In this document: positions 19,551-28,502 of the stretch, one piece after another
Layout of the letters: every line of letters begins with the position of its first letter
Position numbering within the stretch: the stretch's first letter is position 1
Origin: Bauldia sp.
GTDB lineage: Bacteria > Pseudomonadota > Alphaproteobacteria > Rhizobiales > Kaistiaceae
NCBI GenBank assembly: GCA_020849325.1
Contig: JADLGL010000009.1
Span: 17,810-81,809, forward strand
Length of the DNA: 64,000 bases
Reading direction: 5' to 3'
Made by a program: the position numbers and the translations under genes
Notes under the pieces: generated by a model
Seen by the model: only the letters and a program-made list of their open reading frames with translations
What the model was told of the DNA's origin: nothing
Databases searched by the model: none

Positions 19551-20287
19551 GCACGCTTTCGGAGCCATCGCACATGCCATCACACGATGCCCCTGCAGGG
19601 CTGCCGGTGCCGTTCGGGCCGGAGATATGGACCGTCGCCGGCCCTCCGATCACCGGCATGCTGCGGTTCGTCTACCCGACCCGGATGATCGTCATCCGTC
19701 TTGGCGATGGCGGGCTTCTGCTGTGGTCGCCGGTTGCGCTGACCGAGGCCGGTGCCGCCGGCGTCGCCACGCTCGGCCCCGTCCGGCATCTCGTCGCGCC
19801 GAACACGCTGCACTACAGCTTCATCGCCGATTGGCATCGCCGCTATCCGGCGGCGCTGGTCCACGCCCTGCCGCGGCTTCGCGCGGACCGTCCCGAAGTG
19901 CCGCAGGGCCCCACGCTCGACGAGGCGTCACAGCCGTGGGCCGGAGAGATCGACCAGGTGCTGATGCGCACCCGGATCGCCGACGAAATGGTCTTCTTCC
20001 ACCGCACGAGCGGGACGGCGATCTTCACCGACCTCCTGCAGAACTTTCCAACCGACTGGTTCCCGGGCTGGCGCCGGATCGTTGCGCGGTTCGACCTGAT
20101 GCTCGGCGACGAGCCCCGCGTGCCCCGGAAATTCCGTTTGGCCATCACCGATCGCGGCGCGGCGCGAACCGCGATCGGCCGAGTGCTTTCATGGCCGGTC
20201 GAGCGCGTGCTGATGGCGCACGGAGAACCGGTCACGACGGGCGCGGCAGAGTATCTCCGCCGCGCCTTCGCATGGCTCAATGGCTAG
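19547..20287 (+). CDS. DUF4336 domain protein (metallo-beta-lactamase-like fold)
   Basis: The frame opens at a GTG overlapping the TetR stop (GTGA), giving 246 residues; an ATG at 19574 (MPSHDAPAG) would give 237. The core GPEIWTVAGPPITGMLRF, then LLLWSPVALTEAG, LVAPNTLHYSFIADWHRRYP and VFFHRTSGTAIFTDLLQN match DUF4336, a family distantly related to metallo-beta-lactamases in which most metal ligands are lost. The enzyme activity is unknown. Translational coupling to the TetR gene suggests it is part of the response governed by that regulator. A gap of 235 bp follows, holding only a short hairpin of the CCTCGCCC/GGGGAGG type. Confidence 0.82.
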   Translation: MSTLSEPSHMPSHDAPAGLPVPFGPEIWTVAGPPITGMLRFVYPTRMIVIRLGDGGLLLWSPVALTEAGAAGVATLGPVRHLVAPNTLHYSFIADWHRRYPAALVHALPRLRADRPEVPQGPTLDEASQPWAGEIDQVLMRTRIADEMVFFHRTSGTAIFTDLLQNFPTDWFPGWRRIVARFDLMLGDEPRVPRKFRLAITDRGAARTAIGRVLSWPVERVLMAHGEPVTTGAAEYLRRAFAWLNG

Positions 20288-20522
20288 GGGATTGACCGCA
20301 TTCGGAAGACTCCGTGTTGGCGTCGCAAGACCTTTGCGCTCGTGGCTGTTCCCCTCGCCCGTTCGGGGAGGAGGCGAATGAGCGGCCGCTCCGGGAACGA
20401 GCCCGAAAGCGTCCAACTGCTACGGGCCGGGACTCGTCCGACGCGTGAACCTTTCCCCCTTGCGGGACCCGCAAGGGGACGGCCACGATGACGGACTGCC
20501 CGCCACGGAATTGCGAACCGCC

Positions 20523-21185
20523 CTACCCTTTCGGCTGCGGGACGTAGCGGAGGTACGGTTTCGGGGCGCGCCAGCCGTCGGGGTAGATCGACTTCGCGGC
20601 CTCGTCGGTGACAGAGCCGGCGATGATGACCTCGTCGCCCACCTTCCAGTTCGCCGGCGTCGCGACCTTGAACTTCGCGGTCAGCTGCATGGAATCGATG
20701 ACGCGCAGGATCTCGTCGAAGTTCCGGCCCGTGGACATCGGGTAGGCGAGCGCCAGCTTGATCTTCTTGTCCGGGCCGATGACGTAGACGGTGCGGACGG
20801 TCTGATTGTCGGCGGCGGTGCGCCCTTCCGACGTGTCGCCGGCATCGTTCGGCAGCATGTCGTAGAGCTTGGCGACCTTCAGCTGCGGGTCGCCGATCAT
20901 CGGGTAATTGGGCGCAACGCCCATCGTGTCGGCGATGTCCTTCGACCAGCCCTGGTGACGGTCGACGGGGTCGACGCTGATCGCCAGAATCTTGACGTTC
21001 CGCGATCTGAAGTCCGGCTCGAGCCGCGCCATCGTCCCGAGTTCGGTGGTGCAGACGGGCGTGAAGTCCTTGGGGTGGGAGAAGAGGATGCCCCAGGAGT
21101 CGCCCAGCCACTCGTGGAACCGAATCTTGCCGGCGGTGGTGTCGGCTTCGAAGTCGGGTGCGGTATCGCCCAGTCGGAGTGTCAT
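20523..21185 (-). CDS. 1-Cys peroxiredoxin (Prx6 type)
   Basis: The 220-residue protein carries the Prx6 signature HPKDFTPVCTTELG. The peroxidatic Cys is residue 45, and there is no other cysteine in the whole chain, so it is a true 1-Cys enzyme needing an external thiol. The C-terminal domain (KVATPANWKVGDEVIIAG, PKPYLRYVPQPKG) is typical. It reduces hydrogen peroxide and organic peroxides in the cytoplasm. The neighbour upstream is gshA, 139 bp away on the same strand. Glutathione made by gshA is a plausible reductant, which is inference. Confidence 0.93.
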   Translation of the reverse strand: MTLRLGDTAPDFEADTTAGKIRFHEWLGDSWGILFSHPKDFTPVCTTELGTMARLEPDFRSRNVKILAISVDPVDRHQGWSKDIADTMGVAPNYPMIGDPQLKVAKLYDMLPNDAGDTSEGRTAADNQTVRTVYVIGPDKKIKLALAYPMSTGRNFDEILRVIDSMQLTAKFKVATPANWKVGDEVIIAGSVTDEAAKSIYPDGWRAPKPYLRYVPQPKG

Positions 21186-21324
21186 GGCCGTTCTCCAGTG
21201 ATTGCCTTTGCAGGGCTCGGAATATCGGGACCGGCGGGGTGCGCGACAAGGATTTCGCTTCCCCGGATGAGGCCGCAGACGCGGTGGCATTCCATCAAAC
21301 GGGCAGAAACGCGAGCGATGTTGC

Positions 21325-22695
21325 TCAGTAGGCGTAGCGGCGGAAGAGCTGGCGAACATCGCCGCCCCACGCGTCGCGGTAGCGGCGCAGCATCCGCTCG
21401 GCCGGGGTGACGCCGGTGATGACGGTTTCCTCCACCGCGGCGAGGTAGATCGTCTCGTCCGTGCCCATCGGCGAGCGATGGTTGCGGCGGCGGAGGCCCT
21501 CGCGGGCGAGATCGACGATCTGCCGCGCCACTTCGAGCGCGGTGCGGCCAGCGACCGGCGCCCCGAGCGCCTGCCGCGGCACCGCGGCGCGCAGCGCGGC
21601 GATGTCGGCGAGCGACCATTCCTTCACGAGGTCGTCGGCCGCGGTCAGGACGTCCGCGTCGTAGAGGAGACCGACCCACAGCGCCGGAAGGGCGCAGAGC
21701 CAGGACCACGGTCCGCCGTCCGCGCCGCGCATTTCGAGGTATTTCTTGAGCCGCACCTCGGGGAAGAGCGTCGAGAGGTGATTGTGCCAGTCGGCGATCG
21801 TGGCGTGCTCGCCCGGCAGCTGGGCGAGCTTTCCCGCCATCAGGTCGCGGAACGAGGCGCCGGCGACGTCGTGATAGGTCGCGCCGCGCTTCACGAAGTA
21901 CATCGGCACGTCGAGCGCCCAGTCGACGTAGCGCTCGAAGCCGAACCCCTCCTCGAAGACGAAGGGGAGGATGCCGGTCCGCGCCGCGTCGGTATCGCGC
22001 CAGATCTCGGCGCGGTAGGAGAGGAAGCCGTTGGGCCTCCCCTCGCTGAACGGCGAGTTCGCGAACAGCGCGGTCGCGATCGGCTGCAGCGCCATCGCCA
22101 CACGCATCTTCCGGCGCATGTCGGCTTCGTCGGAGAAGTCGAGGTTGGCCTGCACCGTGCAGGTCCGGAACATCATGTCGAGGCCGAGCGAGCCGACCTT
22201 CGGCATGTACCGCGCCATGATGCCGTAGCGCGATTTCGGCATCACCGGGACCTCGTCGCGCGACCAGAGCGGCGAGAAGCCGTGGCCGAGGAAACCGATG
22301 CCGAGCGGGTCGGCGGCCTCACGGAGCTGCGCGAGATGGGCGTTCAGTTCGCGGGCGGTCTGGTGGATCGTCTCGAGCGGCGCGCCGGAGAGTTCGAACT
22401 GGCCGCCCGGCTCGAGCGAGATCGCAGCCGAGCCGATCGGATCGACGAGGCCGATCGGGCGGCCGGCATCCATGATCGGCGCCCAGCCGAGGAGGCCCTC
22501 CATCGTTTCGAGGAGCTGGCGGATGCCGCGCGGCCCCTCATACGCAACGGGCGAATAGTCCTCGACGTGGAAGCCGAACTTCTCGTGCTCGGTGCCGACC
22601 CGCCATTCGGCGCGCGGCTTCGACCCCGATTCGAGGGCGGCGACGAGTTCGTCACGCGTCGTGATCGGCGTCGGGTCGGTTACGTCACGCGCCAT
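21325..22695 (-). CDS. gshA: Glutamate-cysteine ligase, plant/alphaproteobacterial type
   Basis: The 456-residue protein matches the plant-type GCL family: RVGTEHEKFGFHVEDYSP, LEPGGQFELSGAPLETIHQT, FLGHGFSPLWSRDEVPVMPK and FRTCTVQANLDFSDEADMRRK. It makes gamma-glutamylcysteine, the committed step of glutathione synthesis. The plant enzyme uses a regulatory disulphide; this chain has few cysteines and no obvious equivalent pair. gshB is not in the window. The next upstream gene on the same strand is rsmE, 67 bp away, and rsmE-gshA is a recurring alphaproteobacterial pair. Confidence 0.93.
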   Translation of the reverse strand: MARDVTDPTPITTRDELVAALESGSKPRAEWRVGTEHEKFGFHVEDYSPVAYEGPRGIRQLLETMEGLLGWAPIMDAGRPIGLVDPIGSAAISLEPGGQFELSGAPLETIHQTARELNAHLAQLREAADPLGIGFLGHGFSPLWSRDEVPVMPKSRYGIMARYMPKVGSLGLDMMFRTCTVQANLDFSDEADMRRKMRVAMALQPIATALFANSPFSEGRPNGFLSYRAEIWRDTDAARTGILPFVFEEGFGFERYVDWALDVPMYFVKRGATYHDVAGASFRDLMAGKLAQLPGEHATIADWHNHLSTLFPEVRLKKYLEMRGADGGPWSWLCALPALWVGLLYDADVLTAADDLVKEWSLADIAALRAAVPRQALGAPVAGRTALEVARQIVDLAREGLRRRNHRSPMGTDETIYLAAVEETVITGVTPAERMLRRYRDAWGGDVRQLFRRYAY

Positions 22696-22762
22696 GAAGG
22701 CTCCGCTGGGCGAACCCGACCGGCGGGCACGTGCCCCGGCCGAAGGTCGGCAACGAGGGCGG

Positions 22763-23527
22763 TCAAATAGTCTGGTTCCGGCTTTCGCGCCAGTCGCCCA
22801 GCACCGCCTGGACCAGCGCCAGCGCCGCCACGGCAGCCGTATCGGCCCGGAGAATCCGCGGTCCGATGCGGATCGGCGTGACGAATGGCAGCGCCCGGAG
22901 GCGCGTGCGCTCGTCGGCCGAAAAACCGCCCTCGGGGCCGATGAGGACGGCGACCTTGTGCCCGGTCACCGCCTTCAGCGCCGCCACCGGATCGGCCATC
23001 GGCGCCCCCTCGTCGCAATAGACGATCCGCCGCTCGGGCTCGACCTGTGGCCACGCGTCGAGGAGCTGACCGAGCGGGATCGCCTCGTCGATCTGCGGGA
23101 TCGACAGGAGTCCGCACTGCTCCGCGGCCTCGATGGCGTTGGCCTCCATCCGCTCGGTGTTGAGGCGGCTCACCTGCGTGTGCTGAGTCAGCACCGGCGT
23201 CATCAGGCCGGCGCCCATCTCCACCGCCTTCTGGATCATGTAGTCGAGCCGGCCCTGCTTCAGCGGCGCGAAGAGGTAGTAGAGGTCCGGGCGCGCCGTC
23301 TGCTGCCGGTCCTGCCGGTCGACGGTGAGGGCGAAGCTCCGCCGGCGCCGCTCGACGAGGGACGCCTTCCACTCGCCGTCGCGGCCGTTGAAGACGGCGA
23401 CCGATTCGCCCGGCGCCATGCGCAGCACGTTGACGAGGTAGTTCGTCTGCGCCGGATCGAGGTCCACCGTCGCGCCGGCCGAAAGGCTCGTCCGCACGAA
23501 CAGGCGCTGCCGCGTCCCCTCCGTCAT
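22763..23527 (-). CDS. rsmE: 16S rRNA (uracil1498-N3)-methyltransferase
   Basis: The 254-residue SPOUT-class protein starts MTEGTRQRLFVRT. An N-terminal PUA-like segment is followed by the trefoil-knot motifs RLDYMIQKAVEMGAG, AIEAAEQCGLLSIP, LIGPEGGFSADE and RIGPRILRADTAAVAAL. It methylates U1498 of 16S rRNA. The ORF in the track extends 39 codons further upstream into xseA antisense; this ATG is preferred because it leaves a 49-bp gap to the divergent xseA and matches family length. Confidence 0.93.
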   Translation of the reverse strand: MTEGTRQRLFVRTSLSAGATVDLDPAQTNYLVNVLRMAPGESVAVFNGRDGEWKASLVERRRRSFALTVDRQDRQQTARPDLYYLFAPLKQGRLDYMIQKAVEMGAGLMTPVLTQHTQVSRLNTERMEANAIEAAEQCGLLSIPQIDEAIPLGQLLDAWPQVEPERRIVYCDEGAPMADPVAALKAVTGHKVAVLIGPEGGFSADERTRLRALPFVTPIRIGPRILRADTAAVAALALVQAVLGDWRESRNQTI

Positions 23528-23576
23528 GCTCCCCTCCCGCTTGACGGGCCGGCGGCCGGCCGTCACCAACTGGCGC

Positions 23577-25151
23577 ATGGCAGCGCCGGTACCGAACGTC
23601 CCAGAATACACCGTCTCCGGCATTTCCGCGGCGCTGAAGCGCACGGTCGAGGATGCCTATGGCTGGGTGCGCGTCCGCGGCGAAATCTCCGGCTACAAGG
23701 GCGTCCACAGCTCCGGCCACGCCTATTTCACGCTGAAGGACGACAAGGCCCGGCTCGACGCCGTCGTGTGGCGGACGAGCATGCTCCGGATCAAGTTCAA
23801 GCCGGAGGAAGGGCTCGAAGTCATCGCCACCGGGAAGCTCTCGACCTTCCCCGGCAAATCCAACTACCAGATGATCATCGAGACGCTGGAGCCGGCCGGC
23901 GTCGGCGCGCTGATGGCGCTTCTCGAAGAGCGGCGGAAGCGGCTGGCGGCGCTCGGCCTCTTCGAGGGGGCGCGGAAGAAGAAGCTCCCCTTCCTGCCGC
24001 GGATCATCGGCGTGGTGACCTCGCCGTCGGGCGCCGTCATCCGCGACATCCTCCACCGCCTCGCCGACCGCTGTCCGACGAACGTGATCCTGTGGCCGGT
24101 GCGGGTGCAGGGCGAAACCGCGGCCGCGGAGGTGGCGGCGGCGATCCAGGGCTTCAACGCTCTCGAAACGGGCGGCCCCGTGCCGCGGCCGGACCTCCTG
24201 ATCGTCGCCCGCGGCGGCGGCAGCCTCGAGGATCTCTGGCCGTTCAACGAGGAAATCGTGGTCAACGCCGCCGCCCGGTCGGCGATCCCGCTGATCTCGG
24301 CGATCGGCCACGAGACCGACACGACGCTCCTCGACCTCGTCGCCGACATGCGGGCGCCGACGCCGACGGGCGCTGCCGAGCTCGCGGTGCCGGTGCGGGT
24401 CGAACTGGCAACGCGGCTCGACCGGGCGGCGACGCGCGGGCGCGTCGGCATCGGCCGGGTGATCGAGCTCGGGCGGCGCGAGGTGACGACGACGGCGCGC
24501 GCCCTCCCCGGCCCGGCCGACATCCTCGCGATCCCGCGCCGGACGCTGGACGAACTCTCCGCGCGCCTCGGCCGCTCGCTCGGGGCGAACGCGCTGGCGC
24601 ATCGCGCCCGGCTCGACCGGGCGGTGGCCGGCCTCGCACCGGGCGGGCTGACGCGACTCGTCGAGCAGGCACGGCAGCGGCTCGCGGTCGCCGCCGGGCG
24701 GAAGCAGCGGGCGCTCGAGGTCCACGCCGAGCGGAAGCGGGCGGCGTTCGTGCAGTCGTCACGCCGGCTCCGCGCCGACCCGCTGCTGGAGCGCCTCGCG
24801 CAGGCGAAGCGGCGCGTGGCGGAACTGCAGAGCCGGCAGTACCGCGCGCTGGCGCAGGGGCTTGCGATCGCGTGGCAGCGGCTCGAGGGGCTCGACAAGC
24901 TCCTCGACGCGTTCGCGCTGTCGAAGGAGAGCATTCTCGCGCGCGGCTACGTGCTCGTACACCGGGCGGACGATTCGATCGTCGCGCGCGCTGGCGAGAT
25001 TCCGTCGGGTGGGATGGTCGATCTCGAATTCGCGGATGGCCGCGTGGCGGCGATCGCGACGACCGGTGCAGTCAGGCCGAAAAAGCAGCGACGGCGCATG
25101 GGTGCGCCGTCGCCTGATCAGGGCAGCCTGTTCGGGTCCGGCGAAGGCTAG
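23577..25151 (+). CDS. xseA: Exodeoxyribonuclease VII large subunit
   Basis: The 524-residue protein starts MAAPVPNVPEYTVSG. An OB-fold (YGWVRVRGEISGYKGVHSSGHAYFTLKD) precedes the catalytic domain with GVVTSPSGAVIRDILHRL, DLLIVARGGGSLEDLWPFNEE and the signature SAIGHETDTTLLDLVADMRA. A long coiled-coil follows and a C-terminal segment ends DGRVAAIATTGAVRPKKQRRRMG. With XseB, which is not in the window, it degrades single-stranded DNA to acid-soluble oligonucleotides. It is divergent from rsmE. Its stop codon is embedded in the first arm of a terminator-like palindrome. Confidence 0.94.
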   Translation: MAAPVPNVPEYTVSGISAALKRTVEDAYGWVRVRGEISGYKGVHSSGHAYFTLKDDKARLDAVVWRTSMLRIKFKPEEGLEVIATGKLSTFPGKSNYQMIIETLEPAGVGALMALLEERRKRLAALGLFEGARKKKLPFLPRIIGVVTSPSGAVIRDILHRLADRCPTNVILWPVRVQGETAAAEVAAAIQGFNALETGGPVPRPDLLIVARGGGSLEDLWPFNEEIVVNAAARSAIPLISAIGHETDTTLLDLVADMRAPTPTGAAELAVPVRVELATRLDRAATRGRVGIGRVIELGRREVTTTARALPGPADILAIPRRTLDELSARLGRSLGANALAHRARLDRAVAGLAPGGLTRLVEQARQRLAVAAGRKQRALEVHAERKRAAFVQSSRRLRADPLLERLAQAKRRVAELQSRQYRALAQGLAIAWQRLEGLDKLLDAFALSKESILARGYVLVHRADDSIVARAGEIPSGGMVDLEFADGRVAAIATTGAVRPKKQRRRMGAPSPDQGSLFGSGEG

Positions 25152-25246
25152 AGCGTGATCCGTTGAAACCGGATCACGCTCGTCGCCTTTTTCCTTGGTG
25201 GAGCATTCTTCGAAGAACCGGCAGCCGTTTCTTCGGATCATGCTCT
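25151..25246. repeat. Palindromic dispersed repeat, family E copy 1; its first hairpin can terminate xseA
   Basis: A 12-bp perfect stem (GAGCGTGATCCG/CGGATCACGCTC, loop TTGAAAC) lies at 25151-25181 and is followed by GTCGCCTTTTTCC, a Rho-independent terminator for xseA. A second part at 25201-25245 reads GAGCATTCTTCGAAGAACCGGC, then TTCTTCGGATCATGCTC, also an inverted repeat. The same two-part design recurs at 55340-55428. Repeats of this GATCATGCTC type are widespread in Rhizobiales genomes. Confidence 0.75.
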
Positions 25247-26216
25247 AGAGCGCGAAGCCGGTCGGCAGGCCTTCGAACAGGAGACCGTTGAAGCCGGAGA
25301 CGCGACCGTCGCCGAACTTCAGCCCGATGCCGATCTGCCACTCGATGCCGCCGCCCGAACCGGTCCCGATCGTGCCGTTGATGGAAAGCGGACCGTCCCC
25401 GGCGCCGAGCGAGTATTCGAACCCCGCGTTGGCAGACCACAGGAACCCGCCGAGGTTGTTGAAGGCCAGTTGCGCGTTCGATGTGAGCGTCAGGCGCTCG
25501 CCGATCTCCTTCTCGACGTCGACGCCGACGGCGACGAGACCGCCGAGCGTCGGTCCGGGGGTGAGCCCGCCAAAAACCAGGGCGTAGGGAGTGATCGGCC
25601 CGATTTCGTAGCCGACCTTGACGCCGCCGAGCGCCACGAACGGAGGACCACCGACGGCCGAGATGGCGTCGATATGGAAGTTGCCGCGCTCGATCGTGGC
25701 CACAAGGATCGACTGGATGCCCTGGAAGCCACCGTCGAAGGCGGCGCCCAAGGCGTAATAAACGTCGACCGTCTCGGTGTGGTAGTCGGCATCGATGCCG
25801 AACGTGAAGCCGTCGAACGTCGAACCGACGCCGAAGGCGTACAACATGCTCGCATCGGCGAAGACGCCTACCGTCGCGTCACCGAACGCGCGATAGACCC
25901 GTCCGCCGACCGTCAGATAGCCCCCGAGGGGGGGCGGCGGGGCGAGTGTGAGGCTGTTGCCAGCGGTCAGCTGGAAGCCCCAGCCCGAAGCGGTGCGAAC
26001 GTCGACGGCGGCCAGCGTATAGAGGTACGGCCCGGACAGTGGATAGCCCGACACGGACGTATCGATCTGAATGACCTTCACCGGGCCCGGCGGCGGAACG
26101 ACCGCTGGGGTCACCACGGGAACTACGATCGGCATCACGTCGGCCGCCTGCGCCGCGCCCGACACCGCCACGAGAGCGGCGGCCGCAGCCGAGCCCATCA
26201 ACCAGGTCTTCTTCAT
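25245..26216 (-). CDS. Exported beta-rich protein, probably outer membrane (paralogue 1)
   Basis: The 323-residue protein has the signal peptide MKKTWLMGSAAAAALVAVSGAAQAADV. A short Pro/Val segment (MPIVVPVVTPAVVPPPGPVKV) is followed by many alternating-hydrophobic strands ending with aromatic residues (GWGFQLTAGNSL, YLTVGGRVYRAFGDATVGVFADASM, IEWQIGIGLKFGDGR), which suggests a beta-barrel. There are no cysteines in the mature part. It is clearly homologous to the next gene on the same strand; signal peptides and the following 20 residues are almost identical. I do not recognise a named family. ATG 26216 was chosen because of the signal peptide and the AAGGGGGA ribosome-binding site upstream, which both paralogues share. 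Confidence 0.8.
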   Translation of the reverse strand: MKKTWLMGSAAAAALVAVSGAAQAADVMPIVVPVVTPAVVPPPGPVKVIQIDTSVSGYPLSGPYLYTLAAVDVRTASGWGFQLTAGNSLTLAPPPPLGGYLTVGGRVYRAFGDATVGVFADASMLYAFGVGSTFDGFTFGIDADYHTETVDVYYALGAAFDGGFQGIQSILVATIERGNFHIDAISAVGGPPFVALGGVKVGYEIGPITPYALVFGGLTPGPTLGGLVAVGVDVEKEIGERLTLTSNAQLAFNNLGGFLWSANAGFEYSLGAGDGPLSINGTIGTGSGGGIEWQIGIGLKFGDGRVSGFNGLLFEGLPTGFAL

Positions 26217-26338
26217 CACGTCCCCCTTGCGCGCGAGAATCGCCTCGCCGCCGCCAAAAAGTGCCGACGGTACATAACCGCACATCCCGTTGCCCGCACC
26301 ATGCCGAGGCGGTTGCCGGACGCAATCCCGCCGCGAGT

Positions 26339-26354
26339 GTTGCCAATGGGCAAC
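26339..26354. promoter_or_regulatory. Conserved palindrome upstream of paralogue 1
   Basis: GTTGCC-AATG-GGCAAC occurs here and again at 27790-27805, both times about 125-140 bp upstream of a paralogue start. A second block shared by both upstream regions is GTACATAACCGCACATCCCG. Conservation between otherwise diverging upstream regions suggests a regulatory site, although the block could simply be a remnant of the duplication. Confidence 0.45.
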
Positions 26355-26507
26355 AAAGCCGTGTGCGAACGGCCCCGGAAGGGATGGTCCCGGAGGTAGC
26401 GCCGCACCTTCGGCCCGTCGCGTAACGGTTCCCGCGGGATCACGGGCGCGGCGCGGTCGCGGGAAAACGGCCGGAGGGCCTTCCGCCGTCTTGCAGATCC
26501 AATCTGC

Positions 26508-26678
26508 GTTTGAACCTCCCCCTTGCGGCCCTGCGGGGAGGTCGAACCGGCCCTTTGCCGGTTCGAAGGGGGCACGACGCCGACGGGGTGCCCGATTCTC
26601 GAGGCGGCGACACCCTCCGAAGGCCGCGGCGCTCCGCTTGCAGCCTTCCGCCTCCCCGCCGGGGGAGGCTCATTCTCA
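26508..26678. repeat. Dispersed palindromic repeat, family C, copy 1
   Basis: The element begins TGAACCTCCCCCTTGCGG and contains GAACCGGCCCTTTGCCGGTTC and a terminal CCTCCCCGCCGGGGGAGG hairpin. A second copy lies in inverted orientation at 33262-33412. It fills most of the 485-bp gap between the two paralogues. The rest of the gap (26217-26507) is the upstream region of paralogue 1. Confidence 0.75.
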
Positions 26679-26701
26679 TGACTGTTTCAGAGCTTCGACA
26701 G

Positions 26702-27664
26702 CTAGAGGAACCAGCCCGGGAGGTTGTCGGACATCAGCAGGCCCCCGGCGCCGGTGACGCGGCCACCGCCGAACTTCAGGCCGATGCCGATTTGCGCGGC
26801 GATGCCACCACCCGTGCCGGTCATCACCGACCCGCGGATCGAGAGCGGACCGTCTCCGCCCGCAGCGCCGAGCGTGTACTCGACGCCGGCTTCGGCCTGC
26901 CACTGCAGGCCGGGCAGACCACCGAACGTCCTCAACACCATGGCTTCAGCGGTGAGCGTCAGCCGCTCGCCGACCTGGTGCTCGAATTCGAGCCCCGCGC
27001 CCACCCCGAAGCTCGCCGGCGCGCCGCCGACGCTTCCGACCAGAATCGCGTAAGGGGTGACCGGCCCGAGCCGGTAGCCGACCTGCACGCCGCCGGACAT
27101 CGAGAGGGGCCCGCTGACGGCAACGGCCGCGACGTCGATCACGAAATTGCCGCGCTCGATGTTGGCATAGACGACCGACTGGAGACTCTGGAAGCCTCCG
27201 TCGAAGAAGGCAGTGACGGAGGCGTAGAGCTCGACCGCGTCGGTGTAGTAGTCCAGATCGACGCCGACCCCCAAGCCTTCATAGGTAAGGCCGCCAACGT
27301 ATTCGAAGGCTGCATTCGCGAATACGCCGACGGTAGCGTCGCCCATGGCGCGGTACACGCGACCGCCGAGCGTGAAGTACCCGTCAGTGCCCTGGATGTA
27401 GCTGTTGGCCGTCAGGAACTGGAAGCCCCAGCCCGATGCGGTGCGCACATCCACGGCGCCGATGGTTTCGAGGACGAACGGACCACCCAGGAATTTGGTC
27501 AGGCTGGTGTCGATCTGCACCACCTTCACCGGGCCGGGCACCGGCACCACGGCGGGCGTCACCACCGGCACGACGATCGGCATCACGTCGGCCGCCTGCG
27601 CCGCGCCCGACACCGCCACGAGAGCGGCGGCCGCAGCCGAGCCCATCAACCAGGTCTTCTTCAT
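26702..27664 (-). CDS. Exported beta-rich protein, probably outer membrane (paralogue 2)
   Basis: The 320-residue protein has a signal peptide identical to paralogue 1 (MKKTWLMGSAAAAALVAVSGAAQAADV) and the same Pro/Val segment with one change. The rest aligns throughout with paralogue 1 at moderate identity: for example VYRAMGDATVGVFANAAFEYVGGL, YANIERGNFVIDV, LEFEHQVGERLTLTAEA and IAAQIGIGLKFGGGRV. Loops differ most, as expected for surface-exposed parts of a barrel. The codon before the ATG is GTG, so GTG at 27667 is a possible start. A third, unrelated porin-like gene follows upstream. Function is unknown. Confidence 0.8.
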   Translation of the reverse strand: MKKTWLMGSAAAAALVAVSGAAQAADVMPIVVPVVTPAVVPVPGPVKVVQIDTSLTKFLGGPFVLETIGAVDVRTASGWGFQFLTANSYIQGTDGYFTLGGRVYRAMGDATVGVFANAAFEYVGGLTYEGLGVGVDLDYYTDAVELYASVTAFFDGGFQSLQSVVYANIERGNFVIDVAAVAVSGPLSMSGGVQVGYRLGPVTPYAILVGSVGGAPASFGVGAGLEFEHQVGERLTLTAEAMVLRTFGGLPGLQWQAEAGVEYTLGAAGGDGPLSIRGSVMTGTGGGIAAQIGIGLKFGGGRVTGAGGLLMSDNLPGWFL

Positions 27665-27833
27665 CACGTCCCCCTTGCGCGCGATGGAATCGCGTCACGG
27701 CCGCCAGAATGCACTCGACCGTACATAACCGCACATCCCGCCGCCGACGCCATGCCCAGGCCGCGGCGCGACGCAATCCCTCCGCGAGTGTTGCCAATGG
27801 GCAACATCCGCGCACAGCGGGCCGGGAGGTCGC

Positions 27834-28502
27834 CTAGCCGCCGAAGCGGAAGCTGAAGCCGGTGCGGATGGTCTGGCCCGAGGCGGCCACGAAGTGCGCC
27901 GTACCGGGATTGGTCGGGCCGAGATCGACCAGTTCGTCGCCCAGGAAGACGAAGCGGTACTCGACGAAGGCCGACAGCGCCCCGCCGAAGGCGTGCTCCA
28001 TGCCCACGCCGAAATGGCGACCGTAGCCGCGGCGGAAGCCGGAGTGGAAGGTGATCGTGTCGGTATCCTGCGAGCCCGTCGGGCCGCCCGAGAGCGTGAC
28101 ACGGGAGAAGTTGAAGCCTGTCTGCACGTAGAAGAGGTTCGCGCCCATGCCGATGCCGGCGCGGAACAGCACCGTGCTCGTGCGGTCGAGATGGAACGCA
28201 CCCGAATTCGGGGTCCCGACATACGAGCCGGCGACGCTGCTGTAGGTCCAGTCGATGCCGAGGCCGGCGACGAAGCGGCCGAAATCGTAGTCGAAGCGGG
28301 CGATCGCCCCGAGCATGCCGCCGGCGATGCCGAAGGTCGCGGTCGGCGCGCCGTCCGGAATGTCGGTCACGTGACCGATGAGCCCTGCCCCGGTGATGCC
28401 GAGCCGGAAGCCCGTCCATTCGTGGCCAGCATCATCCGCCACCGCCGACGACGCGGAGATGGCCATGACCGCCGCAACGGCAGCACGCAGCGCGCTCTTC
28501 AT
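27834..28502 (-). CDS. Porin-family outer-membrane beta-barrel protein
   Basis: The 222-residue protein begins with a signal peptide (KSALRAAVAAVMAISASSAVADD). The mature chain shows the eight-strand small-barrel pattern of the Omp25/Omp31-like family: WTGFRLGITGAGLIGHV, GIAGGMLGAIARFDYDFGRFVAGLGIDWTYSS, FRAGIGMGANLFYVQTGFNFS, HFGVGMEHAFGGALSAFVEYRFVFLG, and it ends with the C-terminal aromatic strand TGFSFRFGG. It contains no cysteines. These proteins sit in the outer membrane of Rhizobiales and some anchor the cell wall. The gene is not homologous to the adjacent paralogue pair. Confidence 0.82.
   Translation of the reverse strand: MKSALRAAVAAVMAISASSAVADDAGHEWTGFRLGITGAGLIGHVTDIPDGAPTATFGIAGGMLGAIARFDYDFGRFVAGLGIDWTYSSVAGSYVGTPNSGAFHLDRTSTVLFRAGIGMGANLFYVQTGFNFSRVTLSGGPTGSQDTDTITFHSGFRRGYGRHFGVGMEHAFGGALSAFVEYRFVFLGDELVDLGPTNPGTAHFVAASGQTIRTGFSFRFGG

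Noticed and set aside
22592-25117. 841-aa plus-strand ORF over rsmE and xseA
   Set aside because: Arg/Gly/Ala-rich out-of-frame reading. xseA in the next frame carries the OB fold and catalytic signature.
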